A stretch of 13,719 nucleotides of DNA from JAQGHB01 sp036384495 (GCA_036384495.1 DASVMD010000073.1:1-13719); one strand, 5' to 3'; positions 6,848 through 13,398 are shown, counted from the first letter of the stretch. Numbers and translations are program-made. The notes: generated by a model not told the origin, from the sequence alone.

Positions 6848-7789
6848 ATGGGTTTTAGGGAAGACACCAGAGCAGACAGATGGCGAGCAATCCCTACCTG
6901 GCAAGTCGTCACGGCGCTGATCGTATTTTTCCCTGTGGGCCTGTACCTGGTGTGGCGGCAGGATAGGTGGTCTAAACGCGCCAAAAAAATAACCACCTGG
7001 GCAACCTCAGGCACGGTTGTTGCACTACTCGTAGTGGCGGTTATCTTTGCCCCGCCAACTGTGTCGCTCACCAGTTCTTTGGCTTCGACCAAGGCGGACT
7101 CCTACCAACTGACAGGTAAAATCTCTCCCGCTGGTTCCCAGGTAACCGTGAATGGATCACCGGCAAAGGTGTCTGGCGATACCTTTAGCGTAGCCGTGCC
7201 GCTCAGCGAAGGCGATAATAACCTCAAGGTGGTTGCAATAAGTGGGGGCAAGCGAACAGAACAGGTGTTTAAGATCCATAGGTATACGAAGTCTGAAGTA
7301 ACTGCTCAAGAGAATGCCGCCAAAGCAAAGGCTGATGCCGCGGCAGCCAAAAAGAAAGCCGACGATGACGCAGCCGCGAAAGCTAAGCAACAACAAGCCG
7401 CAGCCGCCAAGGCCAAAGCAGATGCCGACGCAGCCGCCCAAGCCGCTAAAGATAAAGCCACAGCCGATGCCGCGGCCCAGGCTAAGGCCGCAGCATCCGT
7501 AACCGTAAGTCAGAAAAACGCACTCGCTAAGGCAAAAAGCTACCTCAATTATACGGCGTTCTCGCATGACGGCTTAGTAGACCAGCTGGAATATGAGCAA
7601 TTTTCTGCCGCCGACGCTACATATGGTGCCGACAACTCTGGCGCCGACTGGAACGCGCAAGCAGCCAAAAAGGCCAAAGACTATATGAGCTATTCGTCAT
7701 TCTCCCGCGGAGGCCTCATCGACCAGCTAGAATACGAAAAATTCACCCCCGACCAAGCCGCATACGGAGCGAACGCCGTCGGGCTCTAG
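6848..7789 (+). CDS. Membrane-anchored Ltp-repeat surface protein with Ig-like domain and Ala/Lys coiled coil
   Basis: This protein of 313 residues has a layered build. Two membrane segments lie at about 17-36 and 50-68. A beta-rich Ig-like module (about 72-147) contains GKISPAGSQVTVNG and SVAVPLSEGDNNLKVVA. A long Ala/Lys/Asp heptad-like rod (about 150-217) follows. Two C-terminal repeats match the Ltp family (PF07553) pattern: AKSYLNYTAFSHDGLVDQL with EYEQFSAADATYGA, and AKDYMSYSSFSRGGLIDQL with EYEKFTPDQAAYGA. In Streptococcus phage TP-J34 the Ltp lipoprotein blocks phage DNA injection. Here the lipobox is absent and the membrane segments replace it. The rod would hold the repeats away from the membrane. 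A GTG at 6839 is an alternative start, but the SD spacing favours the ATG at 6848. One base separates it from the next gene, suggesting coupling. The family is clear; the phage-exclusion role is an inference. Confidence 0.87.
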   Translation: MGFREDTRADRWRAIPTWQVVTALIVFFPVGLYLVWRQDRWSKRAKKITTWATSGTVVALLVVAVIFAPPTVSLTSSLASTKADSYQLTGKISPAGSQVTVNGSPAKVSGDTFSVAVPLSEGDNNLKVVAISGGKRTEQVFKIHRYTKSEVTAQENAAKAKADAAAAKKKADDDAAAKAKQQQAAAAKAKADADAAAQAAKDKATADAAAQAKAAASVTVSQKNALAKAKSYLNYTAFSHDGLVDQLEYEQFSAADATYGADNSGADWNAQAAKKAKDYMSYSSFSRGGLIDQLEYEKFTPDQAAYGANAVGL

Positions 7790-7790
7790 T

Positions 7791-8372
7791 ATGGGAAAAC
7801 TAATCTACCTCATGACAACGTCGCTCGATGGCTATGCCGCGGACGAAAATGGTAAGTTTGATTGGGCGAGGCCAACCGAGGAAGTTCACAGCTTCGTGAA
7901 CGACCAACTCCGTAATGTCGGCACCATATTAATGGGGCGTAACTTGTACGAAACCATGAAAGTTTGGGACGACATCCCTACCGAAGGAATTGGCGGTGCT
8001 ATGGACGGGCCAAGTCCGGCCATGAACGATTACTCCAAAATCTGGCAGGGAGCCAACAAAATTGTCTACTCCACTTCGCTTTCTGAGGTCGATATCGCAA
8101 ACACCACAATTGAGCGGTCCTTTGACCCGCAAGCCATTCAACAACTCGTCGCCGAATCTGACAAAGACTATGACATAGGCGGCCCGAATCTTGCAGGTCA
8201 AGCCATCAAGGCCAATATTATTGATGAGTACCATCAGATCATTGCTCCCGTCATAATCGGTGGCGGCCTGTCGTGGTTGCCCACGGGCGTCAAAAACGAG
8301 CTTGAGCTTGTCAGTACCCGAACATTCGAAAATGGTTTTGTGCACCTCCACTACCGCACGCCACCTGGCTGA
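7791..8372 (+). CDS. RibD C-terminal / dihydrofolate-reductase-like oxidoreductase
   Basis: The third RibD-C/DHFR-like paralog, 193 residues. The first strand is LIYLMTTSLDGYAADENG, followed by TILMGRNLYE, the DIGGPNLAGQAI nucleotide loop and IIDEYHQIIAPVIIGGG. The final strand (FENGFVHLHYRT) is followed by only three residues. The gene begins one base after the stop of the Ltp-like gene with no SD of its own, so it is probably read by translational coupling. It belongs to a different branch from the 4378 paralog: it is shorter, with a distinct mid-region. The DNA directly after its stop belongs to another gene family, so the locus has been rearranged here. The catalytic role is unknown. Confidence 0.92.
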   Translation: MGKLIYLMTTSLDGYAADENGKFDWARPTEEVHSFVNDQLRNVGTILMGRNLYETMKVWDDIPTEGIGGAMDGPSPAMNDYSKIWQGANKIVYSTSLSEVDIANTTIERSFDPQAIQQLVAESDKDYDIGGPNLAGQAIKANIIDEYHQIIAPVIIGGGLSWLPTGVKNELELVSTRTFENGFVHLHYRTPPG

Positions 8373-8623
8373 TTGGCCACGATCAAGACAACCCTACCTA
8401 CACCATACTTTATTTTGATGACCGCCACTTTTCTCGCGTTTATGAAATGAGTTTTGAAAACGACGTATGGAGAATATGGCGCAATGCTCCTGGCTTCATC
8501 CAGAGTTTTGAGGCCAAAGTGAGCGAAGACAGAAACACCATTACGGGCGCATGGGGCAAATCATCTGACGGCAAAGAGTGGGAGCACGACTTTGACCTTG
8601 AATACTCCCGTAAGACCGCCTAG
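8372..8623 (+). pseudogene. 3' remnant of a DUF1579/SRPBCC-like gene
   Basis: A frame different from the preceding gene codes for a protein-like stretch of 83 codons ending at TAG 8621-8623. It reads LIGHDQ, TILYFDDRHFSRVYEMSF, VWRIWRNAPGF, TITGAWGKSSDGKEW and HDFDLEYSRKTA. This looks like the C-terminal half of small beta-barrel proteins of the kind labelled DUF1579 or polyketide-cyclase-like; I recognise the pattern but cannot confirm the family. The N-terminal half is missing. An in-frame TGA at 8303 closes the frame upstream, and the first ATG (8447) is deep in the conserved part. The remnant starts exactly at the end of the RibD-like gene, as if a deletion had joined the two. Conserved residues look intact, so the loss may be recent. 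Confidence 0.66.
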
Positions 8624-8650
8624 TCATCGCTTGGATAAAACTGGACATAA

Positions 8651-8684
8651 TTGACAAGTTGTCTTATTTTTAATACCAAAGGAG
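8651..8684 (+). promoter_or_regulatory. -35-like box with palindrome, and strong Shine-Dalgarno for the 8690 gene
   Basis: A perfect TTGACA (8651-8656) is followed by AT-rich DNA, but no -10 at good spacing is seen (TAATAC at 8671 is only 14 bases away). The 11-base palindrome GACAAGTTGTC (8653-8663) overlaps the -35-like box. AAAGGAG (8678-8684) is 5 bases before the ATG at 8690 and decides that start over an in-frame ATG at 8651. Confidence 0.55.
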
Positions 8685-8689
8685 AACTT

Positions 8690-9331
8690 ATGGCGAATAA
8701 TAACGAGCGCGTAGAGGAAGTGCTAGATATTTACCGAGAAACTCACGTTGGGCTTCAGGCGATTCGTGATACCTATGAAATGGGTGATGGGTTTGCAGCC
8801 CCCAAAAATCTTAACGAAGCTGTATATGAAGCTGCTATTCAAGACAATACCGAGGAGGCAGTTAGGTTTGCACTAGAGGGCGGCGAAAGCACCGCTATTG
8901 ATGATGTAGTCAAAGAAGGACTGGGCTGGTTTAGGGTTGAGGCAAAGCGCAAGCTTGGCAATGTGGCATATTCGCTATTTGTGGCAAAGCAAAATGAAAA
9001 GGTTGAGAGCCTGCTTGCAGGTACCTGCTTACGCGCAACCTCTCTTGAGACGGCTGGATTTGGCGCCATCATGCGCGACAACGGCTATAGCATTAGCAGC
9101 TCCCACCGCCTTGAAAAGCAAGTGACTGCACCGTTTTATAAAGCCGACACCAACCTGAGCTACATTATATTGCGTCAAGAAGCTACCGATGACATGCTCG
9201 ATGCTGAGGAGATTCGCCATAAGCTAGTCATAAACCCCGAAAGTTTTAAACATATTTATTGGATTGTAAATATGTTTGGTGGCCAAGAAGAAAATATCCA
9301 GCGCGCAACCATTGAGATTGTTGACCAATAA
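8690..9331 (+). CDS. Hypothetical protein, unrecognised family
   Basis: This 213-residue acidic, probably soluble protein has no signal peptide or membrane segment. The first 30 residues look helical (MANNNERVEEVLDIYRETH). The middle has alternating helix- and strand-like stretches (ALEGGESTAIDDVV, KRKLGNVAYSLFVAK). The single Cys is Cys113. The C-terminal part (SYIILRQEATDD, HKLVINPESFKHIYWIVNMFGG) looks like a beta-helix-beta fold with aromatic residues. I do not recognise any catalytic motif. It has the clearest SD in the window (AAAGGAG, 5-base spacing), so it is likely well translated. It stands alone, with 154 bases to the next gene. The start at 8690 leaves out 13 residues of an upstream in-frame extension that would remove the SD from use. 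Confidence 0.82.
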   Translation: MANNNERVEEVLDIYRETHVGLQAIRDTYEMGDGFAAPKNLNEAVYEAAIQDNTEEAVRFALEGGESTAIDDVVKEGLGWFRVEAKRKLGNVAYSLFVAKQNEKVESLLAGTCLRATSLETAGFGAIMRDNGYSISSSHRLEKQVTAPFYKADTNLSYIILRQEATDDMLDAEEIRHKLVINPESFKHIYWIVNMFGGQEENIQRATIEIVDQ

Positions 9332-9450
9332 TTATTTTAGATCTGCTGCGATAAAAGTACGAGAAAAATAGTCGTATTATCTTTCATCAGCCCAGACGGA
9401 CGCCCTTCGATTTGCTGCTCGGCCGAACGGTGACCTGAAGACCGGTTCCT

Positions 9451-9478
9451 TTGCGTAATAATCAGTTCTTGCTATAGT
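9451..9478 (+). promoter_or_regulatory. Promoter with extended -10, near-leaderless start at 9486
   Basis: TTGCGT (9451-9456), a 16-base spacer ending in TGC, and TATAGT (9473-9478) make a credible promoter. The -10 ends 7 bases before the ATG at 9486. No SD fits in the gap. Confidence 0.7.
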
Positions 9479-9485
9479 AAAGCTT

Positions 9486-10403
9486 ATGTTTAAGCGTGTG
9501 CGGTTATTACTAGGGGCTGTAGGTGTATTTACGGCGGCGGTTTCAGTGCTTGCCGGCACGCCGTTCGCATCAGCCGCGACACCGACCCCAACATTAACGT
9601 CGCCAGTGACTGGTGGCTTAGTGGGCAGAAACATTCCCGTCCAGTTTACCTTGCCGGTTACGCCAGCTACTAATTCGGTTAAGCTCATATTTGTCGGCGC
9701 TAGCACCTATACTATAACGCTCACCACAGCGACGTCTGGTACGACTAATTTTACGCTCAGTAATGGCGTTAATTTGCTGCCAGATTCGCACATCAGCAGT
9801 ATATCGCCCGCGGTGTCGCGTATCCCGGATGGCAATTACAGCGTGACGCTTTCGTATCAAAATCAGGCGCTTGATCCGGCAGCTACGTCTACCGCCACAA
9901 ACGTCACGCTCGATACCACGCCGCCAACACCAACCAATCTTTCGCCAACCAATAACCAGACATCCGTCGCCGTCAACAGCCCACTGGTTATTACGCTCAG
10001 CGAGCCGGGGTTCCTTGGTGCAAACACCATTGAGATCCGCAAGACTGCCGATAATTCACTAGTAGAATCACTTCCGGTCAGCAGCAGTAGTCAGCTCAGT
10101 GGTAGTGGCACAAATACTATTACGATTACGCCGACCACGTTGCAGCCAAATACGGCCTATACGGTATCCATTCCTAGTGGAGCATTCTTTGATGCAGCCG
10201 ACAACGGCAGCACGGCTTTTAGCTGGCAGTTTACTACGGCCGCAGTAGCAGTAGCCGGTACAGCTGCAACAACCACGCCGACAACTCCGCAACTCGCCGA
10301 CACGGGCTTTCATGTGTGGGTGCTGGAAGCATGCGCCTCTAGTCTCATACTGGCGACGATCATTGTCCGCCTATTTCCACGTACGCTCCAAGAAAGATCA
10401 TGA
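9486..10403 (+). CDS. Secreted surface protein with Big_5-type Ig-like domain and LADTG sorting signal
   Basis: This 305-residue protein starts with a signal peptide (MFKRVRLLLG, cleavage likely near ASA-A at 30). A Thr/Ser-rich beta domain follows (about 32-143; TLTSPVTGGLVGRNIPVQF). A domain of the bacterial Ig-like Big_5 type spans about 145-252: TPPTPTNLSPTNNQTSVAV, LVITLSEP, ITPTTLQPNTAYTVSIPSGAF, FSWQFTTA. The C-terminus reads LADTGF (270-275), a membrane segment (about 277-296) and a basic tail (RLFPRTLQERS). This is an LPXTG-like signal sharing DTGF with the two propeller proteins at 1188-4239, so the sortase at 560 may process it as well. Proline is replaced by alanine in the motif. 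The stop overlaps the next start by ATGA. The role is structural or adhesive by inference. Confidence 0.86.
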   Translation: MFKRVRLLLGAVGVFTAAVSVLAGTPFASAATPTPTLTSPVTGGLVGRNIPVQFTLPVTPATNSVKLIFVGASTYTITLTTATSGTTNFTLSNGVNLLPDSHISSISPAVSRIPDGNYSVTLSYQNQALDPAATSTATNVTLDTTPPTPTNLSPTNNQTSVAVNSPLVITLSEPGFLGANTIEIRKTADNSLVESLPVSSSSQLSGSGTNTITITPTTLQPNTAYTVSIPSGAFFDAADNGSTAFSWQFTTAAVAVAGTAATTTPTTPQLADTGFHVWVLEACASSLILATIIVRLFPRTLQERS

Positions 10404-10747
10404 AAGTCACAGGCATCGGTGGCGTATTCTTTAGGGCTGAAGACCCGGAGGCGCTCGCCGCGTGGTACAACAAGCACCTTGGCATTACTGGCATGGACTG
10501 GACACAAGAGCAGGGTCAAACCGTCTTTGCGCCGTTTCCGGTCGATACCGAATATTTTGGCAACAAGTCGCAGAGTTTTATGCTGAACTTCCGTGTTGAT
10601 GATCTGAACGGTCTGCTTGCTGAACTCAAGGCTAACAATGTAAAAATTGCAAAGGACATCGAAGAACAAGCTGGCGTCGGCCGTTTCGCCTCAATCGAAG
10701 ATCCTGAAGGCAACCGCATCGAGTTGTGGGAACCCGAGCCCGCTTAG
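10400..10747 (+). CDS. VOC / glyoxalase-bleomycin-resistance-fold protein
   Basis: A 115-residue single VOC module pair: VTGIGGVFFRAEDPEALAAWY opens the first beta-alpha-beta unit with the typical D-P-E-x-L-x-x-W-Y helix, and KHLGI follows. The second unit has FMLNFRVDDLNGLLAEL and ends in the hallmark DPEGNRIELWEP. Glu108 in that strand is a likely metal ligand. The usual first-strand His is replaced (GIGGVFF), so metal binding may be altered. Family members include glyoxalases, dioxygenases and resistance binding proteins; the substrate cannot be told here. The ATG overlaps the stop of the secreted LADTG protein (ATGA), so a cytoplasmic enzyme is coupled to a surface protein. That is probably a matter of genome packing rather than function. 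Confidence 0.92.
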   Translation: MKVTGIGGVFFRAEDPEALAAWYNKHLGITGMDWTQEQGQTVFAPFPVDTEYFGNKSQSFMLNFRVDDLNGLLAELKANNVKIAKDIEEQAGVGRFASIEDPEGNRIELWEPEPA

Positions 10748-10772
10748 ACTGGTTGCCCAAAATTTATTTATA

Positions 10773-10781
10773 TGCTATAAT
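10773..10781 (+). promoter_or_regulatory. Extended -10 promoter near the 10791 start
   Basis: TGC followed by TATAAT (10776-10781) ends 9 bases before the ATG at 10791. The mRNA would be leaderless or have a leader of a few bases. The gap ATACTAACT has no SD. Confidence 0.68.
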
Positions 10782-10790
10782 ATACTAACT

Positions 10791-11573
10791 ATGAGTAGTG
10801 AAGTTAAGAGTGTCGCCCCATACGACGCAATCGCGCCTTTCTACGACCGCATGTATCATAATGAGCTGAGTGGTCGCGCTGGCGAGGCAGCTCTTGTCGG
10901 GGCGCTCACCGATAGATTTTTGCCCAGCACGCACTCAGTCCTAGATCTTGGCTCAGGCACCGGAACCGTGCTGAACCAACTAGCACAAACCATCATCCTA
11001 GAAGATATGGTAGGCGTCGAACAGTCTGCCAAAATGATCCACCAGGCCCGCCAAAACGTACCAGAAGCCGAATTTATACAGGGTGACATCACCGACTTTG
11101 ACTTAGGGCGCCAATTTGACCTGGTGACCTGCCTTTTTGACACCATAAATCATATTCCTGAGCCTACTGGCTGGGAGCGAGTATTTGAACAAGCGGCCAA
11201 GCATCTTAAACCAGGCGGTATCTTTATGTTTGATATGGCGACACCGTACCTGCTCCAGGGCATAACTCAACAGGATGGATATAACTGGGATTTTGACGGC
11301 GGTAGAGCAAATCTTACGATGCGAGAAGTATCGCCGTATCAGTATAAAGGGGAGGTTGAAGTCATTACTGATGATGCGCCCAGCGAGACTGCTACGCTTC
11401 ATATAACCGAGGCGACATTTGATCCGAGACTGGTAATTCGCTCGCTCAAAAAATACCTAAACCCTGTCCGAGCTTTTGATTATAACAAGGCAGTCGAAAT
11501 GGGTGATGGCCAACTCCCAAAAGTTACCGAAGAAACTGCTAAAATCATGATCGTCTCCCAAAAAGACGTGTAA
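10791..11573 (+). CDS. Class I SAM-dependent methyltransferase
   Basis: This 260-residue Rossmann methyltransferase opens with YDAIAPFYDRMY, the helix common to this group. Motif I is VLDLGSGTG (residues 50-58), the acidic end of strand 2 is GVEQSAKM (Glu77), motif II includes IQGDITDFDL (Asp99) and QFDLVTCLFDTINHI is the strand-4 region. LKPGGIFMFDMAT is the standard post-motif block. The second half (TPYLLQGI, YNWDFDGGRA, CTD beta strands) resembles small-molecule methyltransferases with a lid. The substrate is unknown and no partner gene is adjacent. The start at 10791 is chosen because the family fold begins there and the promoter lies just upstream. An in-frame extension to 10647 would run back through the VOC gene. 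Confidence 0.91.
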   Translation: MSSEVKSVAPYDAIAPFYDRMYHNELSGRAGEAALVGALTDRFLPSTHSVLDLGSGTGTVLNQLAQTIILEDMVGVEQSAKMIHQARQNVPEAEFIQGDITDFDLGRQFDLVTCLFDTINHIPEPTGWERVFEQAAKHLKPGGIFMFDMATPYLLQGITQQDGYNWDFDGGRANLTMREVSPYQYKGEVEVITDDAPSETATLHITEATFDPRLVIRSLKKYLNPVRAFDYNKAVEMGDGQLPKVTEETAKIMIVSQKDV

Positions 11574-11582
11574 AATCTCACA

Positions 11583-11627
11583 TTGCCGAACACGCTACGT
11601 GGGTGTATTGTCGTGATAGGCGGAGGG
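11583..11627 (+). promoter_or_regulatory. Promoter and Shine-Dalgarno for the 11634 gene
   Basis: TTGCCG (11583-11588), a 17-base spacer and TATTGT (11606-11611) form a plausible sigma70-type promoter. GGAGGG (11622-11627) sits 6 bases before the ATG at 11634, a strong SD at ideal spacing. Confidence 0.6.
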
Positions 11628-11633
11628 TAGCGT

Positions 11634-12530
11634 ATGCTGAGGCAACAGGCAGCCAAATTTGGTCCGGCACTTTTGTTGATCTTTGCTGCGCTGACGCTTT
11701 TTTTGGCGCAGTCGGCTTACTGGGTTAATCACACGGTGTTTGACCAAGAGAATTTCTCGCAGATTACTACGACTGCCTTGTTATTAGAATCAAGCCGCGA
11801 TGCTATTGCTAACTCAGTCGTAGACAATGCTTTCCAGAATCGACCATTAATAAAAAAGACCATTGGCAAGCGAGTGGAGTCGCTGGTTGGCGGTCTACTG
11901 GGTAGTGACCTCAGCGCACAAGCTGTCGATACGCTAACCAATAAAACCTATGCTTATGTGACGACCAAAAATCGCCAAGACATCACCGTTGACCTTACCG
12001 GCATTAAAGCGCCGCTCGAACAAGTCGTGAGCGTAGCGCAGCTGAGTGGTGGCAAGCTCGACACCGTGCAACAAAAGCTCCCCGACCAAATCGTGTTGGT
12101 GCGCAGTAGCTCGTTCCCTAATGTATCGGGCGCTGTGACGTTGATGCTTTGGCTGGGTCCACTGTTCTGGCTCAGCACGTTTGTGCTTTTTGGCCTGTAT
12201 ATTTACACCGGTAGAAAGCACTATGCTAAACGGGTCTATGCTGCTGGAAGTGCCGTTGTGATTGTGTCGCTCCTCGGGCTGTTAACGGTTCCTTTTGTGC
12301 CGCCACCAATTGCTGCTGCCGTACCGGATATCGCACTGCGGCCAGTCGCCGAAAATTTAGTTATTGGATTCCTGGCGCCTTTTAAGTCACAGATGTACCA
12401 CATGCTCTTTTTTGCGCTCGTCGCGCTCCTCGTCTTTAACCAGCGCTTCAATATTTTATCGGTTGTACAATCGTTGGCTGCAAAATTGAGCCAGCACTTA
12501 GGTAAACAATCTCCCAAGCCTGTGAAATAG
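11634..12530 (+). CDS. Integral membrane protein, four predicted TM segments, unknown function
   Basis: The 298-residue protein has an N-terminal membrane anchor (about 9-28), an extracytoplasmic domain of about 135 residues rich in short helices, and three closely spaced membrane segments (about 168-191, 202-222 and 254-268). The tail is basic (KLSQHLGKQSPKPVK). The layout, and the opening 'YWVNHTVFDQENF' then 'SRDAIANSVVDNAF', resembles actinobacterial integral membrane proteins of unknown role in which the first loop reads like 'VFDTDNF...LA..PAVQ'. This is a family impression, not a confirmed match. No catalytic motif is seen. It has its own promoter and SD and is not tightly linked to its neighbours. 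Confidence 0.84.
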   Translation: MLRQQAAKFGPALLLIFAALTLFLAQSAYWVNHTVFDQENFSQITTTALLLESSRDAIANSVVDNAFQNRPLIKKTIGKRVESLVGGLLGSDLSAQAVDTLTNKTYAYVTTKNRQDITVDLTGIKAPLEQVVSVAQLSGGKLDTVQQKLPDQIVLVRSSSFPNVSGAVTLMLWLGPLFWLSTFVLFGLYIYTGRKHYAKRVYAAGSAVVIVSLLGLLTVPFVPPPIAAAVPDIALRPVAENLVIGFLAPFKSQMYHMLFFALVALLVFNQRFNILSVVQSLAAKLSQHLGKQSPKPVK

Positions 12531-12615
12531 GCCACAGCCAAAAGCCAGGATCTCTTTTATAGTTCAAACTTTGACTGCACTTCAGCCAGCGACAAACACG
12601 CATAAAAGAAGAAAA

Positions 12616-12621
12616 GAGGAG
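12616..12621 (+). promoter_or_regulatory. Unusually close Shine-Dalgarno before 12623
   Basis: The purine run GAAAAGAGGAG ends with GAGGAG only one base before the ATG at 12623. This is too close for the core GGAG, though the run would also allow AAGAGG pairing a little further up. No other start fits better. A TATAGT at 12558-12563 may be the -10. Confidence 0.45.
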
Positions 12622-12622
12622 T

Positions 12623-13174
12623 ATGGAAGTAAAAATTCCGGATGTGCCGGTTATTACAAAACCGGCCGAAACACTGAGCGGTAGTTTACTGGTGGCTGGT
12701 CCGGCTGCTCAAGCCGCGGCCGTAACCGTGCTGGAGCGTTTTACAAAAGAGTATGCGGCTTGGCAATCTCCCGAACGATCTAATCCTAATCCGAGCTTAC
12801 AACAACTTGGTGTCGAATCGGCTAAGCACGGTATTTCGGCGATTCGGTGGCTGGCGGGCAAATCGATTGGCGCTGCCCGATCGGCCGTAGGCAAAGGCTC
12901 TCCGATAGACACTAAAAAGCTGCAAGAATTACACACTACGCCTGAGGAGCAAGCGTTGGTTAAAGATGTCGTCAAGAATTTCGACTGTTTACCAGCTGTC
13001 CAAAACTATTTGGCAGCGTTGGTTTTTAGGGTTGCTCACGACGATGGACGGCAGCGTAGCCCCGAGGAAGTCAAGGAGCGTATCGAAGAAATCGTAGCCG
13101 AACCTACGGATCTCACGCCAAAACAGGTTCAATTCGCTCTCAGACTTGATGGCCCGCAAAGAGCTCTGCGCTAA
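12623..13174 (+). CDS. Hypothetical protein, unrecognised
   Basis: This 183-residue protein has no signal peptide or clear membrane segment. An Ala-rich helix lies at about 20-45 (LVAGPAAQAAAVTVLERF), a mixed mid-region at about 60-95, and a longer helical C-terminal part (EEQALVKDVVKNF, VQNYLAALVFRVAHDDG, SPEEVKERIEEIVAEP). The last block LTPKQVQFALRL is helical. Cys136 is the only Cys. The composition and charge pattern suggest a soluble all-alpha protein. I do not recognise a family. The coding look is good: an SD-like purine run precedes it, its frame is open throughout, and codon use is like that of its neighbours. The gene ends 49 bases before tRNA-Cys, and the tRNA promoter lies in between. 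Confidence 0.78.
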   Translation: MEVKIPDVPVITKPAETLSGSLLVAGPAAQAAAVTVLERFTKEYAAWQSPERSNPNPSLQQLGVESAKHGISAIRWLAGKSIGAARSAVGKGSPIDTKKLQELHTTPEEQALVKDVVKNFDCLPAVQNYLAALVFRVAHDDGRQRSPEEVKERIEEIVAEPTDLTPKQVQFALRLDGPQRALR

Positions 13175-13205
13175 CCTCACGCTTCGTAACCGGCGCCGCG
13201 TACGC

Positions 13206-13211
13206 TATAAT
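13206..13211 (+). promoter_or_regulatory. -10 box of the tRNA-Cys promoter
   Basis: A perfect TATAAT lies 12 bases before the tRNA. The best -35 at 17-base spacing is TTCGTA (13183-13188), a half match. Confidence 0.6.
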
Positions 13212-13223
13212 AGGCGCAGTAAT

Positions 13224-13297
13224 GGCGCCTTGGCGGAGTAGTTACGCAGTGGTCTGCAAAACCATGTACACGGGTGCAAATCCCGTAGGTGCCTCCA
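13224..13297 (+). tRNA. tRNA-Cys (anticodon GCA), CCA encoded
   Basis: The 74-base cloverleaf is complete. The acceptor GGCGCCT pairs with AGGTGCC, with one G-T. The D-stem is GCG/CGC. The anticodon stem GTGGT/ACCAT encloses the loop CTGCAAA, with GCA at 13256-13258. The variable loop is GTAC. The T-stem ACGGG/CCCGT encloses the loop TGCAAAT. The discriminator is T at 13294, as expected for tRNA-Cys, and the CCA end is encoded (13295-13297). There are two departures from consensus: D-loop position 18 is A instead of G, and T-loop position 55 is G instead of T. These two positions normally touch each other in the tRNA elbow. Confidence 0.96.
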
Positions 13298-13383
13298 TTA
13301 TTGAGCTTGCATCTCCGTATAATCTAGTAAGAGTACTAAATCTTAAATAATACTTTTCTAAGGTGTTATACAGGGGTGGCAAA

Positions 13384-13392
13384 TGATATAAT
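13384..13392 (+). promoter_or_regulatory. Extended -10 promoter, leaderless GTG start at 13399
   Basis: TGA followed by TATAAT (13387-13392) ends 6 bases before the GTG at 13399. The in-frame TGA at 13384-13386 rules out an earlier start, so a leaderless mRNA is strongly implied. Confidence 0.75.
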
Positions 13393-13398
13393 GACAGT

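Noticed and set aside
7157..7567. Antisense open frame of 136 codons across the Ala/Lys-rich rod
   Set aside because: The Gly/Leu/Cys-rich product is the expected complement of Ala/Lys codon repeats, without promoter or SD.
9356..9378. Possible hairpin AGTACGA...TCGTATT after the 8690 gene
   Set aside because: The stem is only seven pairs including a wobble, with a nine-base loop and no T-run, so I do not call it a terminator.
13318..13323. Second TATAAT between tRNA-Cys and the HNH gene
   Set aside because: No start codon, SD or RNA structure follows at suitable distance, and no -35 is visible. AT-rich DNA gives such matches by chance.
13329..13357. Possible terminator AAGAGTA...TACTTTT after tRNA-Cys
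   Set aside because: The stem is AT-rich with a G-T pair and a 15-base loop, and the T-run is inside the stem. Predicted stability would be low.
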